A DNA stretch of 64,000 nt from Staphylococcus simulans (GTDB lineage: Bacteria > Bacillota > Bacilli > Staphylococcales > Staphylococcaceae). The notes beneath the pieces were generated by a model. The model saw nothing but the letters and a program-made list of their open reading frames with translations, ran no database searches and was not told the DNA's origin. Both the position numbers and the translations under genes were made by a program. Location of the stretch: contig NZ_MRZJ01000007.1 of assembly GCF_002994445.1 (NCBI RefSeq), positions 1 through 64,000 of the forward strand. Reading direction: 5' to 3'. Below, piece by piece: positions 55,603 to 64,000 of this stretch (position 1 is its first letter; every line of letters starts with the position of its first letter).

Positions 55603-56172
55603 TTGTCAGTTATTTCGGCAAACCCATGGTTGATGCTGTTAAGTATATTTATCATCAACGTCGCATACGTCACATGTTTAACCGTACGCACAATCTTAAC
55701 GTTGAAAGGTTATCGTTATGTTGCGGCTGCGGTGAGTTTCCTTGAAGTACTCATCTATATTATCGGACTAGGTTTGGTTATGGCGAACTTAGATAAGTTC
55801 CAAAATATAGTTGCTTATGCATTAGGTTTCTCAGTCGGTATTATCGTAGGTATGAAGATTGAGGAAAAACTTGCTTTAGGTTATTCAGTCGTCAATGTGA
55901 CAACGGCTAATTACGAATTAGATCTCCCTACACAATTAAGAAACTTAGGCTATGGTGTAACACACTTCCCGGCATACGGCCGAGATGGTGAACGCTTAGT
56001 CATGCAAATCTTAACACCGAGACGCTTTGAACTTAAATTGATGGATACCATCAAACAGTTGGATGATAAAGCCTTTGTGATTGCATATGAAGCAAGAACA
56101 TTGCATGGCGGATTCTGGGTTAAAGGTGTTAGAAGTAAAAAATTGAAAGCGTATGATACAGATGAAATTTGA
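55603..56172 (+). CDS. DUF5698/DUF2179 (UPF0316) membrane protein
   Basis: This 189-residue protein has three membrane segments in the first 95 residues and a soluble DUF2179 domain after that (about 100-180). The soluble domain resembles nucleotide-sensing domains that follow membrane segments in related proteins, but its ligand is unproven. It starts with TTG after AAGAGG. Its stop overlaps the next small gene. Confidence 0.85.
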   Translation: MSVISANPWLMLLSIFIINVAYVTCLTVRTILTLKGYRYVAAAVSFLEVLIYIIGLGLVMANLDKFQNIVAYALGFSVGIIVGMKIEEKLALGYSVVNVTTANYELDLPTQLRNLGYGVTHFPAYGRDGERLVMQILTPRRFELKLMDTIKQLDDKAFVIAYEARTLHGGFWVKGVRSKKLKAYDTDEI

Positions 56173-56335
56173 AGTAGAAGAAAACGAAACAATTCAAGAA
56201 TGCCTTGAACGTATGAGAGTAGCGGGTTATATGCCCGTCAAACGCTTTGAAAAACCTGTTTATCGCGAAAATAAAGATGGCAGTATAGAAGTAGAACGCC
56301 AGCATATTCAATTTGTCGGCAAAAAAATTCAATAA
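56162..56335 (+). CDS. NETI-motif small protein
   Basis: This 57-residue protein contains [12 protein letters not shown] near its start, the motif that names the NETI family, and ends with a basic QFVGKKIQ. It overlaps the end of the DUF2179 gene, so the two are probably translated together. The ribosome site is weak; an ATG nine bases upstream is an alternative. The role is unknown. The pairing with UPF0316 is common in bacilli and staphylococci. Confidence 0.78.
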   Translation: MKFEVEENETIQECLERMRVAGYMPVKRFEKPVYRENKDGSIEVERQHIQFVGKKIQ

Positions 56336-56342
56336 ACAAGCG

Positions 56343-56381
56343 AAAAGCCTGATTTGCACATGCGATGCAGATTGGGCTTTT
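56343..56381 (+). terminator. Terminator after the NETI gene
   Basis: AAAAGCCTGAT with GTTGGGCTTTT-like pairing forms a long stem, and T residues follow. The 160 bases from here to purB hold only an AT-rich promoter region. Confidence 0.7.
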
Positions 56382-56543
56382 CTCATAAAAACTTTGGAAA
56401 AGTTTATACATTTGAAAAACATTCTGTTAAACTAGAGAGTATAAGGGTAAAAGTCGAACGTTTTGCAGAGTTATTGATGAAATGTACATATTTTGCAAAG
56501 CGTCCACATTAAAAAATCAAACTTTAAGATAGGAGTTTATGAA

Positions 56544-57842
56544 ATGATTGAACGTTATTCTCGTGAAGAAATGTCACAAATTTGGACAGACCAAAATCGT
56601 TATGAAGCATGGTTAGAGGTTGAAATTCTGGCGTGCGAAGCTTGGAGTGAATTAGGTTTTATCCCAAAAGAAGACGTTAAGAAAATCCGTGAAAATGCAC
56701 GTGTTGATGTAGATCGCGCAAAAGAAATCGAATTAGAAACACGTCATGATGTCGTTGCATTTACACGCCAAGTCTCTGAAACTTTGGGCGAAGAACGCAA
56801 ATGGGTACACTATGGTTTAACTTCAACTGACGTTGTAGATACAGCGTTAAGCTACCAAATCAAACAAGCAAACGAAATTTTGGAAAAAGACATTGAACGT
56901 TTTATCGAAGTTTTAGCTGCGAAAGCTAAAAAATATAAATATACATTAATGATGGGCCGTACACATGGTGTACATGCTGAGCCGACAACTTTCGGTGTGA
57001 AAATGGCACTATGGTATCAAGAAATGATCCGCAACTTCGAACGTTTCAAAGCAGTGCGCAAAGAAATCGAAGTCGGTAAAATGAGTGGTGCAGTGGGTAC
57101 ATTTGCGAACATTCCGCCAGAAATCGAAGCATATGTTACAAAACATTTAGGTATTGGCTATGCACCGGTTTCTACACAAACATTACAGCGTGATCGCCAT
57201 GCATACTACATTGCGACATTAGCTTTAATTGCGACTTCATTGGAAAAATTCGCAGTAGAAGTGCGCAACTTGCAAAAAACTGAAACACGAGAAGTAGAAG
57301 AAGCATTCGCAAAAGGCCAAAAAGGTTCTTCAGCAATGCCGCATAAACGTAATCCTATCGGTTCAGAAAATATTACAGGTATCTCACGTGTCATCCGCGG
57401 TTACATCACAACAGCATACGAAAATGTTCCTTTATGGCATGAACGTGATATTTCACATTCATCTGCTGAACGTATTATGCTTCCAGATGTTACAATCGCA
57501 TTAGACTATGCATTGAATCGTTTCACAAATATCATTGACCGTTTAACTGTCTTTGAAGACAATATGATGGCTAACATCAATAAAACATTCGGTTTAATCT
57601 ATTCTCAACGTGTCTTATTAACTTTAATCAATAAAGGTATGGTGCGTGAACAAGCTTATGACTTAGTTCAACCTAAAGCAATGGAATCTTGGGAAACCAA
57701 AACACCATTCAGAGAATTACTTGAACAAGACAGCCAAATCACAGATGTTTTAAGCAAAGAAGACTTAGATAAAGCCTTTGATCCTAAACATCACTTAAAC
57801 CAAGTAGATACAATTTTCGAACGTGCAGGGCTTGCGGAATAA
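56544..57842 (+). CDS. purB: Adenylosuccinate lyase
   Basis: This 432-residue fumarase/aspartase-superfamily enzyme acts twice in purine synthesis (SAICAR to AICAR, and adenylosuccinate to AMP). [17 protein letters not shown] near residue 261 is the catalytic signature loop. [12 protein letters not shown] near 140 holds the catalytic His. The ATG at 56544 follows TAGGAG; an ATG at 56493 lies well upstream without support. It is a single gene here, apart from the main pur operon. Confidence 0.96.
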   Translation: MIERYSREEMSQIWTDQNRYEAWLEVEILACEAWSELGFIPKEDVKKIRENARVDVDRAKEIELETRHDVVAFTRQVSETLGEERKWVHYGLTSTDVVDTALSYQIKQANEILEKDIERFIEVLAAKAKKYKYTLMMGRTHGVHAEPTTFGVKMALWYQEMIRNFERFKAVRKEIEVGKMSGAVGTFANIPPEIEAYVTKHLGIGYAPVSTQTLQRDRHAYYIATLALIATSLEKFAVEVRNLQKTETREVEEAFAKGQKGSSAMPHKRNPIGSENITGISRVIRGYITTAYENVPLWHERDISHSSAERIMLPDVTIALDYALNRFTNIIDRLTVFEDNMMANINKTFGLIYSQRVLLTLINKGMVREQAYDLVQPKAMESWETKTPFRELLEQDSQITDVLSKEDLDKAFDPKHHLNQVDTIFERAGLAE

Positions 57843-57960
57843 TCAATTTAATTGTATTTTGTATATCAAATTAAATTCTTTGAATAAGAATACTACACTT
57901 TAACGTATTAGTAAGTTAAAATAGAGTGACAAGTATTACTAAGAACAGGAGTTGTTTGAT

Positions 57961-58263
57961 ATGCAAATTGAGAAGTTGCGCGGGAAAGCATTGGATGAAT
58001 TATTCGATGCGATTTTAACCCTGGAAAATAGAGAAGAATGTTATCAGTTTTTCGATGACTTATGTACAGTAAATGAAATTCAATCATTATCTCAAAGACT
58101 CCAAGTCGCTAAAATGATTAAGCAAGGCTATACGTATGCGACGATAGAAAAAGAAACAGGTGCTTCAACAGCAACCATCTCTAGAGTAAAACGCTCATTA
58201 CAATGGGGTAATGATGCTTATACAGTTGTATTAGATCGCTTAAACATAGAAACTAATGATTAA
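57961..58263 (+). CDS. YerC/TrpR-like helix-turn-helix protein
   Basis: This 100-residue protein has the TrpR/YerC fold: RLQVAKMIKQGYTYATIEKETGASTATISRVKRSL near residues 43-77 is the DNA-binding region. In B. subtilis yerC lies just before pcrB-pcrA-ligA, and the same order is seen here. Its target genes are not known. GGAG lies 11 bases before the ATG, and a terminator follows the stop. Confidence 0.88.
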   Translation: MQIEKLRGKALDELFDAILTLENREECYQFFDDLCTVNEIQSLSQRLQVAKMIKQGYTYATIEKETGASTATISRVKRSLQWGNDAYTVVLDRLNIETND

Positions 58264-58270
58264 TGCGCAG

Positions 58271-58301
58271 GAACCTATCCATCTTAAGATGCGGTAGGTT
58301 C
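58271..58301 (+). terminator. Terminator after the YerC-like gene
   Basis: GAACCTATCC with GGTAGGTTC forms a nine-base stem followed by six T residues. Confidence 0.82.
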
Positions 58302-58407
58302 TTTTTTCTGCGTGTAAATTCTCTATGAAATCTTACGCATCCATTTAGAACATGATTAGTAAAAATGATATAATCAAATGTATGTTTAGAAGAAGGGAAA
58401 CGATGAA

Positions 58408-59097
58408 ATGTACGACATAAAAAAGTGGCAACATGTATTTAAATTAGATCCAGCAAAATCAATAAGTGATGAAGATTTAGATAGAATCTGTATGTCAGAT
58501 ACAGATGCAATTGTGATTGGTGGAACTGACAATGTGACTGAAGACAATGTGATTTCATTGATGATGCGTGTCCGTCGTTATCCGCTTCCGCTTGTCCTCG
58601 AAATATCCAATTTAGAAAGCATCATACCGGGCTTTGATTTCTACTTTGTCCCGATGGTCTTAAACAGTCCAGACGTACAATATCACAACGGACTATTACT
58701 AGAAGCCTTAAAAGATTACGGACATATGATGGACTTTGACGAAATTATGTTCCAAGGTTACATCGTATTAAATCCAGATTCGAAAGTGGCACAAAAAACA
58801 AAAGCCAAGACAGACTTGAATGAGGAAGATATAGAAGCTTATGCGTTGATGACGGATAAAGTGTATCAATTTCCGATTATGTACATAGAATACAGCGGTA
58901 CCTTCGGGAACATGGACTTGGTCCGTACTGCGAAACAAAATACCGAACAAGCACATGTGTTTTACGGCGGCGGAATACAATCGCTCAGTGATGCAAAAGC
59001 TGCTGCACAAGAAGCAGATACGATTGTCGTCGGCAACCTTGTATATACAGATATCAAGCAGGCATTGAAAACAGTTAAAATAAAGGAGTTATCTTAA
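58408..59097 (+). CDS. pcrB: Heptaprenylglyceryl phosphate synthase PcrB
   Basis: This 229-residue TIM-barrel prenyltransferase joins a heptaprenyl chain to glycerol-1-phosphate. [13 protein letters not shown] near residue 36 and the C-terminal phosphate-binding [13 protein letters not shown] and [11 protein letters not shown] are family motifs. It is separated from pcrA by 1 base, so the pair is co-transcribed. The lipid product's role in staphylococci is not settled. Confidence 0.92.
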   Translation: MYDIKKWQHVFKLDPAKSISDEDLDRICMSDTDAIVIGGTDNVTEDNVISLMMRVRRYPLPLVLEISNLESIIPGFDFYFVPMVLNSPDVQYHNGLLLEALKDYGHMMDFDEIMFQGYIVLNPDSKVAQKTKAKTDLNEEDIEAYALMTDKVYQFPIMYIEYSGTFGNMDLVRTAKQNTEQAHVFYGGGIQSLSDAKAAAQEADTIVVGNLVYTDIKQALKTVKIKELS

Positions 59098-59098
59098 G

Positions 59099-61294
59099 AT
59101 GAATGCGTTATTAGACAATATGAATACTGAACAAAGTGAAGCGGTGCGTACAACAGAAGGACCGCTGCTTATTATGGCTGGCGCAGGGTCAGGGAAAACG
59201 CGCGTGCTCACACATCGTATTGCATATCTATTAGATGAAAAGGGCGTTTCTCCTTATAATGTGCTCGCAATTACCTTTACTAACAAAGCAGCACGCGAGA
59301 TGAAAGAACGTGTCGAAAAGCTTGTAGGCGAAGAAGCACAAGTGATTTGGATGTCTACTTTCCACTCAATGTGTGTCCGCATTTTAAGAAGAGATGCAGA
59401 CCGTATCGGCATTGAGCGCAACTTTACAATTTTAGACCCGACAGATCAAAAGTCGGTTATTAAAGATGTATTAAAAACAGAGAATATTGATAGTAAACGT
59501 TATGACCCTAGAATGTTTTTATCAGCAATCAGTAACATGAAGAACGAATTGAAAACACCTGAAGATGCTGAAGAAGAAGCAACAGACTTTATGTCAGATA
59601 TGGTAGCACGTGTTTATGCCGGCTATCAGCGTCAGCTTTCACGTAATGAAGCAATGGACTTTGATGATTTAATCATGAAAACCATTAATTTGTTTGAACG
59701 TGTACCGGATGTATTGGAATACTATCAAAATAAATTCCAATATATTCATGTGGATGAGTATCAAGATACGAACCGTGCCCAGTATACATTAGTAAAACTG
59801 CTTGCATCTAAATTTAAAAATTTATGTGTAGTAGGGGATTCTGACCAATCTATTTATGGTTGGCGCGGCGCAGACATTCAAAATATCTTGTCATTCGAAG
59901 AAGATTATCCGAATGCGAAAACGATATTCTTAGAACAAAACTACCGTTCAACGAAAGTCATCTTGAATGCGGCTAACGAAGTCATTAAAAACAATTCAGA
60001 ACGCAAACCTAAAGGGCTTTGGACAGCAAACCAAGAAGGCAAGAAAATCAATTATTACCAAGCTTCAAGCGAAAGCGACGAAGCACAATATGTCGTGAAA
60101 GAAATCATGCGTCAGCAGCGTGAAAATAATAAGAGCTATAATGATATTGCAATTCTTTACAGAACGAATGCACAATCACGTGTGTTAGAGGAAACGTTCA
60201 TGAAATCGAATATTCCTTACACGATGGTCGGCGGACATAAGTTCTATGACCGTAAAGAGATCAAAGACTTATTAAGCTACTTAAGATTAGTTGCTAACAG
60301 CAATGATGATATTAGTCTGCAAAGAATTATTAATGTGCCGAAACGCGGTGTAGGGCCTTCATCAGTTGAAAAGATTCAAAGCTATGCCAGACAAAATGAC
60401 TTAAGTATGTTTGATGCATTGGCTGAAGCAGACTTTATCGGTTTAACGAAGAAAGTAACTAAAGCTGTCATTGATTTCTATACTTTGATTTCAAACTTAA
60501 TCAAAGAACAAGAGTTCTTAGAAATCAGTGAAATTGTGGAAGAAATCTTAAATAAATCCGGTTATAAAACTATGCTGGAGCAAGAACAGACACTTGAAGC
60601 ACGCAGCCGTTTGGAAAACATTGATGAGTTTATGTCTGTACCGGTAGATTATGAGAAAAATACACCATTAGAAGAACAATCATTAATCAACTTCTTAACA
60701 GACTTGTCGCTTGTCGCAGATATTGATGAAGCGGACATTGAAAATGGCGTGACATTAATGACAATGCACTCTGCCAAAGGTTTGGAATTCCCGGTTGTCT
60801 TCATTATGGGTATGGAAGAATCCATCTTCCCGCATATTCGTTCTATCTTGAGCGATGATGATCATGAAATGGAAGAAGAGCGCCGTATTTGTTATGTGGC
60901 TATTACACGTGCAGAAGAAGAGCTGTACTTAACACATGCGGTTTCAAGAACGTTATTCGGTAAAACACAATCGAATCCTCAGTCGCGCTTCTTACGTGAA
61001 ATTCCTGAAGACTTGCTTAATAAAGGAACGAAACAAGAAAGCCGTTATCAAGGTCAATCAAGCAGCAAGCAACCTGCAAAACGCGGACCAAGCAGACGTA
61101 CGACAAAACGTGCTGAAGTAGCATCAGGTACTTGGAAAGTCGGCGATAAAGTCATGCATAAAGCTTGGGGCGAAGGTATGGTCAGCAATGTCAACGAGAA
61201 AAACGGTACGGTTGAACTTGATATTATCTTTAAATCAGAAGGACCGAAACGATTGCTTGCGAACTTTGCGCCGATTGAAAAGAAGGAGGATTAA
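59099..61294 (+). CDS. pcrA: ATP-dependent DNA helicase PcrA
   Basis: This 731-residue superfamily 1A (UvrD-type) 3'-5' helicase acts in repair and plasmid replication and is essential in staphylococci. Motif I is [15 protein letters not shown] near residue 28, motif [15 protein letters not shown] near 222, and motif IV-VI elements include [14 protein letters not shown] near 560 and [11 protein letters not shown]. The C-terminal 60 residues hold a Tudor-like RNA polymerase-binding domain after a basic linker. It starts 2 bases after pcrB and 3 bases before ligA. Confidence 0.97.
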   Translation: MNALLDNMNTEQSEAVRTTEGPLLIMAGAGSGKTRVLTHRIAYLLDEKGVSPYNVLAITFTNKAAREMKERVEKLVGEEAQVIWMSTFHSMCVRILRRDADRIGIERNFTILDPTDQKSVIKDVLKTENIDSKRYDPRMFLSAISNMKNELKTPEDAEEEATDFMSDMVARVYAGYQRQLSRNEAMDFDDLIMKTINLFERVPDVLEYYQNKFQYIHVDEYQDTNRAQYTLVKLLASKFKNLCVVGDSDQSIYGWRGADIQNILSFEEDYPNAKTIFLEQNYRSTKVILNAANEVIKNNSERKPKGLWTANQEGKKINYYQASSESDEAQYVVKEIMRQQRENNKSYNDIAILYRTNAQSRVLEETFMKSNIPYTMVGGHKFYDRKEIKDLLSYLRLVANSNDDISLQRIINVPKRGVGPSSVEKIQSYARQNDLSMFDALAEADFIGLTKKVTKAVIDFYTLISNLIKEQEFLEISEIVEEILNKSGYKTMLEQEQTLEARSRLENIDEFMSVPVDYEKNTPLEEQSLINFLTDLSLVADIDEADIENGVTLMTMHSAKGLEFPVVFIMGMEESIFPHIRSILSDDDHEMEEERRICYVAITRAEEELYLTHAVSRTLFGKTQSNPQSRFLREIPEDLLNKGTKQESRYQGQSSSKQPAKRGPSRRTTKRAEVASGTWKVGDKVMHKAWGEGMVSNVNEKNGTVELDIIFKSEGPKRLLANFAPIEKKED

Positions 61295-63301
<2,007 letters not shown>

Positions 63302-63320
63302 ACAATAGAGGAGATCGGGA

Positions 63321-64000
63321 ATGAAGAAAACATGTGTATTACTCATCTCTCTCTTATTGATTCTCACGGCGTGTGGCAATAAGGATGAGCAACAAAATTC
63401 AACGAAAGAACAAGATGCAAAGTCTGACTCTGGCAATGTAAAACATATTGCGACAGATAAGAATGTACAAGGTGATAACTATCGTACGCTGTTACCATTC
63501 AAAGAAAGCCAAGCAAGAGGTTTATTGCAGCAGAATATGGCAAACGGCTACAATGGCGACGATTTTGAAGATGGTTTGCTTGAACAAAGCAAAAAAGTGT
63601 TCCCAACAGATGAATACTTATATCAAGATGGACAGTTTTTAGATAAGAAAACCATTTCTGCTTACCTCGGACCTAAGTATACGAAGTCTGAAATCGATAA
63701 GATGAAAGAAGACGAAAAGAAAGATAAAAATGCGAACGAAAATTTAGGATTGAATCCATCGCATCATGGAACAACAGATGAAGAGAAAATTGCAGAAAAA
63801 TCACCAGCTTATCTTTCTAATATTTTGGAACAAGACTTTTACGGCAGCAGCGATACGAAAGGCAAGAAAATCAAAGGTATGACTATCGGACTTGCGATGA
63901 ATAGCGAATATTATTATCAAAAAGAAAAAGACGGCCCGACTTACAGCAAGCAATTAGATAAAGCTAAAGTTGAAAAAGAAGGCAAAAAAATGGCGGATGA
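63321..64000 (+). CDS. camS: CamS sex-pheromone-precursor lipoprotein (partial)
   Basis: The frame starts at ATG 63321, ten bases after GAGGAG, and runs off the right edge at 64000, so only 226 residues are seen. The signal peptide ends at the lipobox LTAC with Cys18. In S. aureus the CamS signal peptide releases the cAM373 pheromone; the matching seven residues here are LLLILTA, which differ from the S. aureus form. Position after ligA is the staphylococcal arrangement. Confidence 0.9.
   Translation, partial: MKKTCVLLISLLLILTACGNKDEQQNSTKEQDAKSDSGNVKHIATDKNVQGDNYRTLLPFKESQARGLLQQNMANGYNGDDFEDGLLEQSKKVFPTDEYLYQDGQFLDKKTISAYLGPKYTKSEIDKMKEDEKKDKNANENLGLNPSHHGTTDEEKIAEKSPAYLSNILEQDFYGSSDTKGKKIKGMTIGLAMNSEYYYQKEKDGPTYSKQLDKAKVEKEGKKMAD

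Noticed and set aside
56440..56530. PurR box upstream of purB
   Set aside because: A GTCGAACGTTT stretch is only loosely like the PurR site, so I do not report it.

Overview
The window is chromosomal DNA from a low-GC Gram-positive bacterium and can be placed in Staphylococcus with confidence. It carries a complete agr quorum-sensing locus (agrB, agrD, agrC, agrA) diverging from an RNAIII gene that encodes a 26-residue delta-toxin. It also has the staphylococcal neighbours sdrH and mroQ, groES/groEL behind a CIRCE element, the pmt toxin exporter, the nos-pheA pair, and the pcrB-pcrA-ligA-camS string. The AgrD sequence, the lack of virulence islands and the sequence drift from S. aureus suggest a coagulase-negative food or animal species of the S. 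carnosus/condimenti/piscifermentans/simulans type. That species-level call is inference.

Layout. Positions 202-11350 hold the minus-strand branched-chain amino acid operon ilvD-ilvB-ilvN-ilvC-leuA-leuB-leuC-leuD-ilvA. Upstream are a CodY-like site, a sigma-A promoter, an Ile/Leu/Val-rich leader peptide and an attenuator. leuC is split by a frameshift. Positions 11499-14071 encode the t6A pathway operon (tsaE, tsaB, rimI, tsaD). It is followed by a dense cluster of DnaA boxes in the gap before an ABC-F gene (14434-16359). Then come rex, a thiosulfate-uptake pair, and a GH32 (ScrB-like) protein that has lost key catalytic residues. Positions 20745-24316 are the agr locus and RNAIII. Positions 24334-30000 are a nitrilase-family amidase, sdrH, mroQ and groESL.

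Positions 30101-34650 contain a threonine aldolase, an orphan MetQ-like lipoprotein, a noncoding stretch with a strong promoter and four 47-bp tandem repeats, an aminotransferase and a small membrane protein. Positions 34749-38376 are pmtR-pmtA-pmtB-pmtC-pmtD. Positions 38428-44639 hold small or poorly characterised genes: a thioredoxin-fold protein, a HAAS/DUF4097 pair, a C45 acyltransferase-like protein, two small ORFs, a YolD-like gene under a textbook LexA box, and a 6-phosphogluconolactonase-like beta-propeller. Positions 44882-50947 encode SdcS, a beta-helix protein, a nicotinamidase-like hydrolase, the manganese pyrophosphatase and an aldehyde dehydrogenase. Positions 51062-55543 hold pheA and nos on the minus strand and pncB-nadE on the plus strand. 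Positions 55603-64000 run through a DUF2179 protein, a NETI protein, purB, a TrpR-like regulator, pcrB, pcrA, ligA and the start of camS.

How the genes fit together. AgrB and MroQ are expected to mature the AgrD peptide, AgrC and AgrA sense it, and P3 makes RNAIII with delta-toxin. The Pmt ABC transporters, under PmtR control, export phenol-soluble modulins including delta-toxin. The nicotinamidase, PncB and NadE form the NAD salvage route. The ilv-leu operon appears doubly regulated (CodY and leader-peptide attenuation) but is predicted to fail at the LeuC step. No prophage, insertion sequence, rRNA, tRNA or CRISPR array was seen.
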